Shown one piece after another: positions 41,495 to 50,584 of a DNA stretch of 64,000 nucleotides (position 1 is its first letter; each line of letters starts with the position of its first letter). The translations under genes and the position numbers were made by a program. The notes under the pieces are model-generated. The model saw only the letters and a program-made list of their open reading frames with translations, ran no database searches and was not told where the DNA came from. Source of the DNA: Magnetospirillum sp. UT-4 (lineage in GTDB: Bacteria > Pseudomonadota > Alphaproteobacteria > Rhodospirillales > Magnetospirillaceae); contig NZ_LR746524.1 of NCBI RefSeq assembly GCF_902729435.1, positions 1-64,000 of the forward strand, written 5' to 3'.

Positions 41495-41582
41495 GGCCGC
41501 GACCTCCCCAAAGATGGTCCAGCCTACACCATTCGGCGTGGCGAAGGCAGCACCATCATCGGCTTGGCGGCAGACGGGGTGT

Positions 41583-43022
41583 TCAGGTCCCCAGGCCGCA
41601 AATCTGGCGCAGCGTCTGCAGCCGCTTCAGCGCCCAGCGCAGCCGTTCGCGCTGCTGGCGCGGCAGCCGGCGCGGGTCGATGCGGGCCGAGGGCGCCAGC
41701 CCGGCATCGATGTCGGCCAGCTGCTGGTCGAGCAGGGTCCACAGCACCGTTTCCTCGACCGCCAGGAAGTCGCGCAGGTCGTCGTCGTGCAGCAGGCCCT
41801 TGGCGGCCAGGGCGGTGAAGCGCTCGCTGGTGCCGGTGGCCTCGATATGGGCGCGGATGGCGCGGAAGCGCGCCGCCGACACCAGCGGCAGCAGGCCGGC
41901 CTTCTTGGCGTTGAGTCGTCCCTGCCGGGTCGAGAAGCCGCCGAAGAAGTTCAGCGACGGGTCCATATGGGCGACGTGCTGGGCCAGGTACTGCATGAAG
42001 AACGCCGATTCCGACGCCCGCTGCACCGCCCAGGCGCGCAGTTCCTCGGCCAGGGCGCGATCGCCCCAGACCGGCTGGAAGTCGAAGAAGATGTCGCAGT
42101 ACATCACGGTCTGGTTCTCGACCGCGTACACCCACTGGCCGACTTCGTGCTTCCACTCGTCCAGGCTCTTGCGCCACTTGGCCTCGCGCGCCATCACCCC
42201 GCCGTCGCAGAAGGGGATGCCGGCCTCGTTGAGCATCTGGTTGACGCGCTTGCCCAGCTCGGCGAACCAGACGTCCTCGGCCGGCGTGCCGGCGTGGACG
42301 ATGGCGTTGTCCTGGTCGAACACCAACAGGCTCTCGCCGCGCCCGCCCGATCCCAGCACCAGCAGGGCACAGGGCGCCGGGGCGCCGCCCCACCCGTCTT
42401 CGGCCATGGCCGCCTCGGACAACTGGGCGGCGCGCGTGGTGAGATCGCGCACCACCAGGGCGATCACCGCGGCGATGCCGGTGGCGCTCACCCCCTCGCC
42501 CAGCAGGCCACGGGCCAGGCCGGGCAGCGCCGCCATGACGGCGCGCATGTCCTCGGGGCCCTGCGCCTGCTCGACCGAATCGCCGATGCCCAGCGCCTGG
42601 CTCGCCCGCACCTTCAGCAGGGCGCGGCCGGTGACCATGCCGATGGGGCGATTGTCCGCGTCAACCACCACCAGGTGGCGGTAGCCCATGCGGGTCATCT
42701 TGCCCAGCGCCACGTAGACGAAGGCATCCTCGCGCACCGAGGCGACCGGACGGGTCATCACCTGGCCCAAAGTCGCCTCGATCCCCGGGCAGCCGCCGGT
42801 CGACAGGATTCGCAGCAGATCGCGTTCGGTGAAGATGCCGGCCGCGCGCCCGGCGGCATCGACGCCGACGATGGACGACACCCGTGTCTCATGCATGCGG
42901 TGGATGACGTCGCGGAGCGGCACGTCCTCGGCGGCGGTGAGCACCGGCGTGCTCATCACCTCGCGCAGGCGATGACGATAGGGAAAGCTGTCGATGCGGG
43001 AAAGCGCCGCGAGGTCGGTCAT
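41583..43022 (-). CDS. CBS-pair/DUF294 nucleotidyltransferase-like protein
   Basis: A 479-residue protein with two CBS domains (about 20-145; VMSTPVLTAAEDVPL and VMTRPVASVREDAF), then a DUF294 putative nucleotidyltransferase domain (about 175-310; GSGGRGESLLVFDQDNA) and a DUF294 C-terminal domain (about 335-470). The GSxGRxE...DxD pattern resembles the GlnD-type catalytic loop. In other bacteria this gene is regularly next to the DUF4212/VC_2705-type symporter pair, as it is here in divergent orientation, so it probably regulates that transporter. The start at 43022 is where the CBS-containing protein begins; the upstream open frame has no domain. Confidence 0.85.
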   Translation of the reverse strand: MTDLAALSRIDSFPYRHRLREVMSTPVLTAAEDVPLRDVIHRMHETRVSSIVGVDAAGRAAGIFTERDLLRILSTGGCPGIEATLGQVMTRPVASVREDAFVYVALGKMTRMGYRHLVVVDADNRPIGMVTGRALLKVRASQALGIGDSVEQAQGPEDMRAVMAALPGLARGLLGEGVSATGIAAVIALVVRDLTTRAAQLSEAAMAEDGWGGAPAPCALLVLGSGGRGESLLVFDQDNAIVHAGTPAEDVWFAELGKRVNQMLNEAGIPFCDGGVMAREAKWRKSLDEWKHEVGQWVYAVENQTVMYCDIFFDFQPVWGDRALAEELRAWAVQRASESAFFMQYLAQHVAHMDPSLNFFGGFSTRQGRLNAKKAGLLPLVSAARFRAIRAHIEATGTSERFTALAAKGLLHDDDLRDFLAVEETVLWTLLDQQLADIDAGLAPSARIDPRRLPRQQRERLRWALKRLQTLRQICGLGT

Positions 43023-43370
43023 GCGGGAGCCACCGAAATGCCCCGGCCCATGTGGGCGGGAAGGCGATACCTTTGGATGAGACAGAGAACCACCCTTCCG
43101 GACCCACCCGAAAGTCGAGTTCGAACACACGTTCGGGCGGATACTGGATCTTGTGTCAACAAAGAACCCATTGTGCGGCGCAATATTTAAGGAAAACTGA
43201 AGGCTACTTCAAATCTTACTGAAACTTTGTTTTACATTACTACAGCCGTCAACAGTTCACACCAGAGACTATAAACATATATCTTTAATCATTAAAGTAC
43301 ATATGCGGCAGCTATGGAGTTGACGTCATGGTAGGCGGATGTTAATGACAGCGAAAGCTTCGAGCAAGCT

Positions 43371-43500
43371 GCACGGGCATGCCGTCTGCGCATAGGTACC
43401 CCGTGCAATTGCGCGCAGGCCAAGAACCGGCTGAATGCCGGCACCCATAAGGACGAGTCGCCCGCCACAGGGGCAAGGCGACCGGGAAAGTGGAGGGTAA
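43371..43500 (+). promoter_or_regulatory. Structured 5' leader of the DUF4212-symporter operon
   Basis: Three hairpins can be drawn in the leader: GCACGGG/CCCGTGC (43371-43406), CCGGC/GCCGG (43427-43441) and GTCGCC/GGCGAC (43457-43482), the last ending just before the GGAGGG ribosome site. The 479-bp gap 43023-43501 is AT-rich in its left half and has a TTGACG at 43320-43325 with only a weak -10. No known riboswitch class was recognised. Confidence 0.4.
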
Positions 43501-43501
43501 A

Positions 43502-43822
43502 GTGACACAAATTCCCAGCAACAAGGATGCGAGCGCGCATATCTGGAACAACCCGAAGTTTCACGAGCTGGTGCGCAAGCGCACCGTCTTCGCGTGGACC
43601 CTCTCGGCGGTCATGTTGGCGATCTATTTCGGCTTCATCCTGCTGATCGCCTACGGCAAGTCGTTCCTGGGGCAGTCCCTGTCCGGCGGCGTGACCACCA
43701 TCGGCTTCCCCATCGGCGTCGGCGTCATCCTGTCGGCCATCGTGCTGACCGGCATCTACGTCCGCCGCGCCAACGGCGAGTTCGACGAGCTCAACCGCCA
43801 GATCATCGAGGAAGCCCACTGA
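43502..43822 (+). CDS. DUF4212 small subunit of sodium/solute symporter
   Basis: A 106-residue membrane protein with two helices (about 30-52 and 68-90) and cytoplasmic ends, matching the DUF4212 (TIGR03647) small subunit that accompanies VC_2705-type symporters. The GTG start is preceded by GGAGGG with 5-nt spacing. The stop overlaps the ATG of the symporter gene (TGATG), so translation is coupled. Confidence 0.88.
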   Translation: MTQIPSNKDASAHIWNNPKFHELVRKRTVFAWTLSAVMLAIYFGFILLIAYGKSFLGQSLSGGVTTIGFPIGVGVILSAIVLTGIYVRRANGEFDELNRQIIEEAH

Positions 43823-45504
43823 TGACCATCAAGACCACCGCATTCGCGGCAATCCTCGCCACTGGCGGGATGCTGGCCGCGACCGCCGCTTTCGCCGCCG
43901 GCGCCGATCTCGGCGGGGCGGAGAAGCAGGCGACCAACTGGCACGCCATCATCATGTTCGTGCTGTTCGTCGGCATCACGCTGGCCATCACCTACTGGGC
44001 CGCCCGCAAGAACAAGACCGCCGCCGACTTCTATGCCGCCGGCGGCGGCATCACCGGGTTCCAGAACGGCCTGGCGATCGCCGGCGACTACATGTCGGCG
44101 GCCTCGTTCCTGGGCATTTCGGCTCTGGTCTACAGCTCGGGCTATGACGGCCTGATCTTCTCGGTGGGCTGGCTGGTCGGCTGGCCGATCATCCTGTTCC
44201 TGATCGCCGAGCGCCTGCGCAACCTGGGCAAGTTCACCTTCGCCGACGTGGCGGCCTACCGCCTCGCCCGCGAGCCGGTGCGCATCTTCGCCGCCATCGG
44301 CGCCCTCATCGTGGTGATCTTCTACCTGATCGGCCAGATGGTCGGTGCCGGCCAGCTGATCAAGCTGCTGTTCGGTCTCGACTACATCATGGCGGTGATC
44401 GCGGTCGGCGCGCTGATGATGATCTACGTCACCTTCGGCGGCATGACCGCCACCACCTGGGTGCAGATCATCAAGGCCTGCCTGCTGCTGGGCGGCGCCA
44501 CCTTCATCGCCTTCGGCGTGCTGAGCAATTTCGGCTTCTCGTTCGAGGCCATGTTCGCCAAGGCGATCGAGGTTCATCCCAAGCACGGCGCCATCATGGC
44601 CCCGGGGTCGCTGGTCACCAATCCCATCGACGCCATCTCGCTGGGTCTCACCCTGATGTTCGGCACCGCCGGCCTGCCGCACATCCTGATGCGCTTCTTC
44701 ACCGTGCCGAACGCCAAGGAAGCCCGCAAGTCGGTGTTCTACGCCACCGGCTTCATCGGCTACTTCTACATCCTGACCTTCATCATCGGCTTCGGCGCCA
44801 TCACCATGGTCGCCACCAATCCCGAATACATCGATGTGGCGAAGGGTGGCCTGAACCTCAAGGGCGGCAACAACATGGCCGCGGTGTGGCTGTCCCACGC
44901 CATCGGCGGCGACCTGTTCCTCGGCTTCATCTCGGCGGTTGCCTTCGCCACCATCCTGGCGGTGGTGTCGGGCCTGACCCTGGCCGGGGCGTCGGCGATC
45001 TCGCACGACCTCTACGCCAACGTGTTCATGCACGGCCGCGCGTCCGAGAAGACCGAGGTCATGGTCTCCAAGTTCGCCAGCCTGGGCCTCGGCGTCATCG
45101 CCGTGCTGCTGGGCATCGCCTTCGAGAAGCAGAACGTCGCGTTCATCGTGGCGTTGACCTTCTCGATCGCCGCCTCGGCCACCTTCCCGGTGCTGGTGAT
45201 GTCCATGTTCTCCAAGTCCCTGACCACCAAGGGCGCGGTGATCGGCGGCTATATCGGGCTGATCGGCTCGGTGGGCGCGGTGATCCTGTCCAAGGTGGTG
45301 TGGGTGCAGAGCTTCGGCTTCGCCGAGCCGATCTTCCCCTACGTGTACCCCACCCTCTTCACCATGCCCGCCGCCTTCATCGGCTGCTGGCTGTTCTCGA
45401 AGATGGACAACAGCGCGCGGGCTCAGGCCGAACGCGCCTCCTACGACGCTCAGGCGATCCGGTCCGAGACCGGCCTGGGTGCCGAGGGTGCCGCCGCCCA
45501 CTAA
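43822..45504 (+). CDS. Sodium/solute symporter, VC_2705/ActP-like
   Basis: A 560-residue transporter of the SSS family with about 13 membrane helices. A cleavable-looking signal segment (about 1-26) is followed by the first core helix. Family landmarks are the [20 protein letters not shown] segment and [11 protein letters not shown]. Relatives carry acetate and other short monocarboxylates, so acetate uptake is likely but unproven. The small DUF4212 subunit precedes it with one-base overlap, and tandem terminators follow. Confidence 0.9.
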   Translation: MTIKTTAFAAILATGGMLAATAAFAAGADLGGAEKQATNWHAIIMFVLFVGITLAITYWAARKNKTAADFYAAGGGITGFQNGLAIAGDYMSAASFLGISALVYSSGYDGLIFSVGWLVGWPIILFLIAERLRNLGKFTFADVAAYRLAREPVRIFAAIGALIVVIFYLIGQMVGAGQLIKLLFGLDYIMAVIAVGALMMIYVTFGGMTATTWVQIIKACLLLGGATFIAFGVLSNFGFSFEAMFAKAIEVHPKHGAIMAPGSLVTNPIDAISLGLTLMFGTAGLPHILMRFFTVPNAKEARKSVFYATGFIGYFYILTFIIGFGAITMVATNPEYIDVAKGGLNLKGGNNMAAVWLSHAIGGDLFLGFISAVAFATILAVVSGLTLAGASAISHDLYANVFMHGRASEKTEVMVSKFASLGLGVIAVLLGIAFEKQNVAFIVALTFSIAASATFPVLVMSMFSKSLTTKGAVIGGYIGLIGSVGAVILSKVVWVQSFGFAEPIFPYVYPTLFTMPAAFIGCWLFSKMDNSARAQAERASYDAQAIRSETGLGAEGAAAH

Positions 45505-45529
45505 GAATCGGCGGAACCAAAAAACTGCC

Positions 45530-45560
45530 GGGGTCGTCCGCAAGGACGGCCCCTTTTCTT
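45530..45560 (+). terminator. Intrinsic terminator 1 of the symporter operon
   Basis: A 10-bp stem (GGGGTCGTCC, loop GCAA, GGACGGCCCC; one G-T pair) followed by TTTTCTT, 25 bp past the symporter stop. An A-run just upstream (about 45518-45525) could give partial activity on the opposite strand for uppP. Confidence 0.9.
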
Positions 45561-45569
45561 TGGTGCTCC

Positions 45570-45595
45570 GTCGTCCGCAAGGACGGCCCCTTTTT
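45570..45595 (+). terminator. Intrinsic terminator 2, duplicate of terminator 1
   Basis: A 7-bp stem with the same GCAA loop and right arm (GTCGTCC / GGACGGC), followed by CCC and TTTTT. The block CGTCCGCAAGGACGGCCCC is a direct repeat of terminator 1, about 37 bp away, giving a tandem fail-safe terminator. Confidence 0.8.
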
Positions 45596-45609
45596 CTTTG
45601 GTCCCTTGC

Positions 45610-46407
45610 CTACCGCCCCAGCAGCAGCGCCAGCATGAGTGTGCCGAAGGCGATGCGGTACCAGGCGAAGGGGGCGAAGCCGTGGCGGCCGATGAAGGCG
45701 ATGGCCGCCTTGACCACCACCAGGGCGGCCAGGAAGGCGGCGGCGAAGCCGGCGGCGATGACGGCGCCGTTGTCGAAGGACAGCTGCGCCCAGTTCTTGT
45801 AGAGCGAGAACGCCGTCGCCCCGGCCATGGTGGGAATGGCCAGGAAGAACGAATATTCCGCCGCCGCCCGGCGTTCCACTCCCATCAGCAGCGAGCCCAT
45901 GATGGTGGCACCCGAGCGCGACACCCCGGGAACCATGGCCAGGCACTGGAACAGGCCGATGCGCAGCGACAGCGACAGCGGGAAATCCTCCACCGCGAAC
46001 ACCGCCGGCTTCCTCACCAGCCGCTCGATGGCCAGGATGACGATGCCGCCGGCCACCAGCGCCATCGCCACCACCACCGGCGAATCCAGCAGCGCCCGGA
46101 TCCATTTGTAGGCCACCGCCCCGATCACCATGGCCGGCAGGAAGCCGACCAGGATGTTGCGCAGGAACGCCCGGGCGCGCGGATCGGTGCCGGCCGCCAG
46201 CACCGCCCCGGTCAGGCGTCGCCAATAGACCACGCACACCGCCAGGATGGCGCCCATCTGGATGACGATCTCGAAGGTCTTGCCCGGCGGCCCCTGGAAG
46301 CCCAGCAGATCGCCCAGCAGGATCAGGTGGCCGGTGGAGGACACCGGCAGGAACTCGGTCAGGCCCTCGACCAGGCCGAGCAGCAGCGCTTGCAGGAAGA
46401 GATCCAT
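45610..46407 (-). CDS. uppP: Undecaprenyl-diphosphate phosphatase
   Basis: A 265-residue integral membrane phosphatase (BacA family) that recycles undecaprenyl pyrophosphate for cell-wall and polysaccharide synthesis. The first active-site motif LVEGLTEFLPVSSTGHL is at about 12-28 and the second PGVSRSGATI at about 160-169. About eight helices. The start at 46407 begins with the expected first helix; the frame stays open far upstream but without domain content. Convergent with the symporter operon. Confidence 0.95.
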   Translation of the reverse strand: MDLFLQALLLGLVEGLTEFLPVSSTGHLILLGDLLGFQGPPGKTFEIVIQMGAILAVCVVYWRRLTGAVLAAGTDPRARAFLRNILVGFLPAMVIGAVAYKWIRALLDSPVVVAMALVAGGIVILAIERLVRKPAVFAVEDFPLSLSLRIGLFQCLAMVPGVSRSGATIMGSLLMGVERRAAAEYSFFLAIPTMAGATAFSLYKNWAQLSFDNGAVIAAGFAAAFLAALVVVKAAIAFIGRHGFAPFAWYRIAFGTLMLALLLGR

Positions 46408-46572
46408 GGGGTCCTTGCAGGGTGGGTTGAACCGGCGGGCGGGATGATGGACGACCCCCGGCCGCGGTGCAATCGCCATCCCGGCCTGCCCGTCCGGCGC
46501 ACGGCACCGCCCCGGCCGGCGGGCGCAGCCGGGCGGGCTTGCCCCATCATCCGCGCCGCCCACCTGCCCGCC

Positions 46573-47808
46573 ATGCGCCCAACCCCCGCCCTGGTCATGA
46601 TCGCCGCCCTGCTTGCCGCCTGCACCCAGCGGCCGCTGCAGACCGCCCGCGACATGGAGCCGCCGCCGCTGCCCGGCGCCGCCATCCCGGCCCGCGGCGA
46701 CCTCGTCCTGCCCACGGGCTACGACGCCCGCCCCATGGCGGCGGGCCTTGTTGATCCGCGCGCCATCCTGTTCGACGCCGCCGGCCGTCCATTGGTGGTG
46801 GAGGGCGAGCCGGCGCGGCTGACCCGGGTCGAGGCCGACGGCAGCCTGACGTCGCTGGCACAGGGCGGCGGCAACGGGCCGTGGAGCGGCGGCGCCACCC
46901 TGGACGGGCGCATCTACGTCGCCGAGTCGGGCGGCCCGCTGGGCGGCCGCATCCTGGCGGTGGCGATGGACGGCACCGTCTCCCCGCTGCCGGTGGAGCT
47001 GCCGGGCGGCGGTCTGGTGGGGCCGCTGGCGGCCGGCCCCGACGGCTGGCTCCACGTCGCCGTGGCGGCGCCGGCCTCGGACCCGGGCATCCCCTGCCAG
47101 GACCGTCCGGGCATCATTGGCCGGCTGCCCTGCACCGGCGCGGTGCTGCGGATCGCCCCGGCCGGCGGCCGGATCGCCTTGCATTCCTGGGGCTGGCGCG
47201 CCCCGACGGCACTGGCCTTCGCCGCCGATGGGCGGCTGCTGGTGGCCGACCGCGAGGCCGAGGGCGGCGCCGGACTGCACCGCGCCGTCGCCGGGGTGTG
47301 GTACGGCTGGCCCGATACCGCCCGGCAACTGGCCCTGACCGATCCGGAACTGGCCGACCTGCCCAATCCGCCGCCGCCGCCCCTGGCCCGGCCGGCGGGC
47401 GCGGTGGCGGCGCTGGCGACCGGCGCGGCACCCGACTTCGGCGGCGGCGACGACGTGTTCGCGGCGCTGAGCGGGCCGGCCGGAACCGGCCAAGGCGGCA
47501 CTGGCACGGTGGCCTTCGCGGACATCGGTGGCGGCACCGTCGTGCCCTTCGCCGCCAACCTGGCCAGCCCGCAGGCGCTGGCCTTCCCGGCCGCCGGCGA
47601 TTCCTTGTGGGTGGCCGATGGCGGCAGCGGCACCCTGTGGCGCATCACCCGCCATCCCGCCGCCGGTACTGCCCGCTTGCCGCCTGCCGCGGCATCGGCT
47701 ACACCCCAGGCGAACGACCGGAGTTTCGCCGCGTGGACCGCATCACCCGCCAGGCCGCCGCCGCCTTGTGGATCCTGCCCCTGGCCTTCGTCCTGCTGCT
47801 CGCGCTGA
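46573..47808 (+). CDS. Lipoprotein with sorbosone-dehydrogenase-like beta-propeller
   Basis: A 411-residue protein with a lipoprotein signal (lipobox LLAAC, Cys about 17). The body (about 40-375) is a beta-propeller resembling PQQ-type glucose/sorbosone dehydrogenases (LPTGYDARPMAAGLVDPRAI, and VADGGSGTLWRIT at the end of the last blade). PQQ-binding residues cannot be confirmed by eye. After the final blade the last 30-40 residues are Pro/Ala/Cys-rich and overlap the next gene by 76 bp in another frame, so they may be a low-constraint tail. Divergent from uppP. Confidence 0.72.
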   Translation: MRPTPALVMIAALLAACTQRPLQTARDMEPPPLPGAAIPARGDLVLPTGYDARPMAAGLVDPRAILFDAAGRPLVVEGEPARLTRVEADGSLTSLAQGGGNGPWSGGATLDGRIYVAESGGPLGGRILAVAMDGTVSPLPVELPGGGLVGPLAAGPDGWLHVAVAAPASDPGIPCQDRPGIIGRLPCTGAVLRIAPAGGRIALHSWGWRAPTALAFAADGRLLVADREAEGGAGLHRAVAGVWYGWPDTARQLALTDPELADLPNPPPPPLARPAGAVAALATGAAPDFGGGDDVFAALSGPAGTGQGGTGTVAFADIGGGTVVPFAANLASPQALAFPAAGDSLWVADGGSGTLWRITRHPAAGTARLPPAAASATPQANDRSFAAWTASPARPPPPCGSCPWPSSCCSR

Positions 47809-49307
47809 TGCTGTGGGTGAGCCTGCCGCTGTGGCAGGTCTTCAACCTAGACCCCGACTATTACTACCTGCTCAACGGCCTGCGCCTGCTCGAAGGATTG
47901 GCGCCCACCGATCTCAGCCATCCCGGCACGCCGGTGCAGGTGATCATCGCCCTGGTGCTGCGCCTGGCCACCCTGGGGATGTCGGCGGCCGAGGCGGTGG
48001 AGGCCGTGCTGCGCGACCCCGAGCCCTATCTGGTCGCCGCCACCCTGGCCCTCTACCCCTTCGTCGCGGTGGCGCTGTACGTGCTCGGCCGGGCCGTCCA
48101 CCGCGCCACCGGCAGTCTGTGGCCGGCGCTGCTGGCGCAGTCGTCGCCGTTCCTGTCCATGATCATCCCCAAATTCGGCCTGCACGCCAAGCCCGAGCCG
48201 CTGCTGATCGCGGCGGCGGCGCTGCTGGCGGCGGCGGCCTTCTCGGCGGCCCGGGCGGGGCGGACCAGCGATCGCCATGCGGTGCTGATGGGGGTGGCGC
48301 TGGGCTTCGGCATCGCCTGCAAGGTGCAGTTCGCCGCCCTCGGGCTGGTGCCGCTGTTCCTGCTCGACGGGCGCCGGCTGTTGGTGGTCTATCCCGCCGC
48401 CATCGCCGCATCTGTCCTGGTGTTCACCGCGCCGGCGCTGCCCAACATCGACCTGTTCCTCGATCTGTGGGGGCGCATCCTCACCCATTCCGGCGCCTAT
48501 GGCGGCGGCGGCGAGGGCATCGTCGATCCTGGCCGCTATCCCCGCGCCGTCCTCAAGATGTTCAGTTCCAAGCTGATCCTGTCCGCCACCCTGCTGGCGG
48601 CGGCGGCGGTGCTGGTCCTTTACGTCCGCCTGCGCCGGCGCGGCCTGATGGAAGCCGATCCGCTGGCGCGGGTGCTGGCCGGGCTGGCGCTGGCGGCGGT
48701 CTCCACCTTCGTCATGGTCGCCAAGCAGCCGGCCGCCCATTACCTGGTTCCCGCCCTGATGCTGACCGGACCCATGCTGGCGGCGCTGTGGGGGCTGACC
48801 CGGACGCTGGCGCCGGCCCGGGGACATGGGCGGGCGTGGAGCGCGGTGGCGGCGGTGCTGGTCCTGCTGACGCTGCCGGCCGCCTGGCGCCAGACCGCCG
48901 AGCTGGCGGACTGGACCCGGGGCGCCCGCAGCCTGGACATGAACCGGTTCAAGGGCTGCGCCAAGATTTTCTATGATTCCGCCTCGTCGCCCACCTACGC
49001 CCTGCAGCGCGGCGACATGAACGCGCAGGCGCGCTACTCGCCCCGCCTGGCGGAGTGGATGCCGGCCGACGAATATTCGTGGTTCGTCAACGACCACACC
49101 TGGTGGAAGGAAGGCCTGGTGCGCTGGGCCGTACCCCAGCGCCTCGACGAGGTGATGGCCGCTTATCCCTGCGTGGTCTTCCGCGGCAGCCAGCCATGGA
49201 ACCTGCTGGACCGCATGCACAAGGCCATGCCCGGCTTCACCTTCGACCAGCGTTGCGAGGCGGGCGAGGAGAGCGTGTTCACCAAGGGCGTCTCCTGTAA
49301 GCCCTGA
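47733..49307 (+). CDS. Polytopic GT-C-like membrane protein
   Basis: A 524-residue membrane protein with about 10-11 helices. The segment DPDYYYLLNGLRLLEG followed by DLSHPGTPVQ in the first extracytoplasmic loop is typical of GT-C-fold glycosyltransferase-like proteins of the ArnT/PMT clan, in which an acidic residue in this loop is catalytic. Near the C-terminus is a soluble region (about 405-524). The start is a GTG with GGAG 9 nt upstream, within the preceding gene. It would move a sugar from a polyprenyl donor; donor and acceptor are unknown. It lies close to uppP, which recycles such carriers. Confidence 0.75.
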   Translation: MDRITRQAAAALWILPLAFVLLLALMLWVSLPLWQVFNLDPDYYYLLNGLRLLEGLAPTDLSHPGTPVQVIIALVLRLATLGMSAAEAVEAVLRDPEPYLVAATLALYPFVAVALYVLGRAVHRATGSLWPALLAQSSPFLSMIIPKFGLHAKPEPLLIAAAALLAAAAFSAARAGRTSDRHAVLMGVALGFGIACKVQFAALGLVPLFLLDGRRLLVVYPAAIAASVLVFTAPALPNIDLFLDLWGRILTHSGAYGGGGEGIVDPGRYPRAVLKMFSSKLILSATLLAAAAVLVLYVRLRRRGLMEADPLARVLAGLALAAVSTFVMVAKQPAAHYLVPALMLTGPMLAALWGLTRTLAPARGHGRAWSAVAAVLVLLTLPAAWRQTAELADWTRGARSLDMNRFKGCAKIFYDSASSPTYALQRGDMNAQARYSPRLAEWMPADEYSWFVNDHTWWKEGLVRWAVPQRLDEVMAAYPCVVFRGSQPWNLLDRMHKAMPGFTFDQRCEAGEESVFTKGVSCKP

Positions 49308-49355
49308 ACCAAGCCCGCGCGGCGCCTGAGCGGGCCCGGCACGGGCCAGGGCACA

Positions 49356-49380
49356 GCGCTTCCGCCGTAGGCGGAAGTGC
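49356..49380. terminator. 11-bp hairpin after the GT-C-like gene
   Basis: GCGCTTCCGCC (49356-49366), a 3-nt loop and GGCGGAAGTGC (49370-49380) form an 11-bp stem with one G-T pair. It is followed by CCCCAAAA rather than a T-run, so rho-independent termination is uncertain. It lies 80 bp upstream of the ParA-like gene. Confidence 0.5.
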
Positions 49381-49459
49381 CCCAAAAGTATCTCGCTATT
49401 GCAAAAAGATGGGAACCCGATAGCCTTTCGGACGGGGTCATAGGGATCAGGGGAAGCAC

Positions 49460-50101
49460 ATGCCGGCCAAGGCCATAACCATCGCCCAGCAGAAGGGCGG
49501 CGCGGGCAAGACCACCATCGCGGCGCAGCTTGCCGTCACCTTCGCCCACCAGGGCCGCAAGGTCGGCCTGGTCGACATCGACCCGCAGGGCTCGCTGGCC
49601 GCCTGGTACGACATCCGCAAGATGCTGGTTGACGAAGCCGGCGGCGGCATCACCTTCATCCAGGCGTCGGGCTGGCGGCTGGCGACCGAGCTGGACCGCC
49701 TGCGCCGGGGCGTCGATCTGATCCTGATCGACAGTCCGCCCCATGCCGAGACCGACGTGCGCATCGCCGTGCGCGCCGCCGACCTGATCCTGGTGCCGAT
49801 GCAGCCGACGCCGCTGGATCTGTGGGCGACCCAGCCGACGCTGGACATGGCGAAGAAAGAGAAGAGCGCGGCGGTGATGGTGTTCAACCGCACCCCGCCC
49901 AAGGGCAAGCTGGTGGACGCGGTGCGCCGCAAGATCATCGAGGCCGAGATGCCGGTGGCGGCCACCGTGCTGGGCAACCGCGTCGCCTTCGCCGCCAGCC
50001 TGATGGAGGGCAAGGGTGTGATCGAGACCAATCCGCGCCATACCGCCACCAAGGAAATCAAGGCCCTGGCCGACGAGATCGCCGGCCGCATGGGGCTTTA
50101 G
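49460..50101 (+). CDS. ParA-family ATPase
   Basis: A 213-residue Walker-type ATPase. The deviant Walker A motif QKGGAGKTT is at about 11-19, the A' segment is DIDPQGSLAAW and the Walker B-like strand is LILIDSPPHAE. It lacks an N-terminal DNA-binding domain and has no parB beside it, so it is an orphan of the kind that positions plasmid-like or cytoplasmic cargo, including chemoreceptor clusters and other protein assemblies. The genes downstream (CopD-like, Nudix) give no obvious clue. Confidence 0.88.
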   Translation: MPAKAITIAQQKGGAGKTTIAAQLAVTFAHQGRKVGLVDIDPQGSLAAWYDIRKMLVDEAGGGITFIQASGWRLATELDRLRRGVDLILIDSPPHAETDVRIAVRAADLILVPMQPTPLDLWATQPTLDMAKKEKSAAVMVFNRTPPKGKLVDAVRRKIIEAEMPVAATVLGNRVAFAASLMEGKGVIETNPRHTATKEIKALADEIAGRMGL

Positions 50102-50112
50102 ACGGAGAAACC

Positions 50113-50583
50113 ATGATCGCCTTCGTCCTTGCGCTTGCCATCCACACCCTGGCCTCGGTGGTCTGGGTCGGCGGCATGTTCTTCGCCCACATGATCCTGC
50201 GCCCCTCGGTGTTGGAGATGGCGCCGGCCGACCGCCTGGCGCTGTGGAGCCGGGTCTTCCCCCGCTTCTTCCGCTGGGTGTGGGCATCCATCGCCGCCCT
50301 GCTGGTCACCGGCTACGGCGTGCTGCTGCTGGGCTATCGCGGCGGCATCGCCGGCGGCGCCCTGCACATCGACATTATGCAGGCGGTGGGGCTGGTGATG
50401 ATCGGCAATTTCACCTACCTCTACTTCGGCCCCTACGCCACCTTCCGCCGCCGCCTGGCCGAGGGCGACCTGCCCGGCGCCGCCGAATCCCAGGGCCGCG
50501 TGCGCATGATCGTCACCGTCAACCTGGTGCTGGGCCTGTTCACCACCGCGGTGGGCGCCACCGGCACCTTGTGGGCCTACTGA
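50113..50583 (+). CDS. CopD-like small membrane protein
   Basis: A 156-residue protein with four membrane helices, of the CopD/DUF2269-like group. The conserved histidine near the start (IHTLASVVWVGGMFFAHM) and the second pair around HIDIMQAVGL are family features. CopD proteins import copper, but short four-helix members have no proven function. It follows the ParA-like gene by 11 bp and its stop almost touches the Nudix start. Confidence 0.78.
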   Translation: MIAFVLALAIHTLASVVWVGGMFFAHMILRPSVLEMAPADRLALWSRVFPRFFRWVWASIAALLVTGYGVLLLGYRGGIAGGALHIDIMQAVGLVMIGNFTYLYFGPYATFRRRLAEGDLPGAAESQGRVRMIVTVNLVLGLFTTAVGATGTLWAY

Positions 50584-50584
50584 G

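Noticed and set aside
43371-43500. Cyclic-di-GMP riboswitch upstream of the symporter operon
   Set aside because: The conserved GEMM core sequences are absent; only generic hairpins are seen.
49460-50101. Chromosome-partitioning ParA with ParB and parS
   Set aside because: No parB neighbour or parS-like palindrome was seen, so it is listed only as an orphan ParA-family ATPase.
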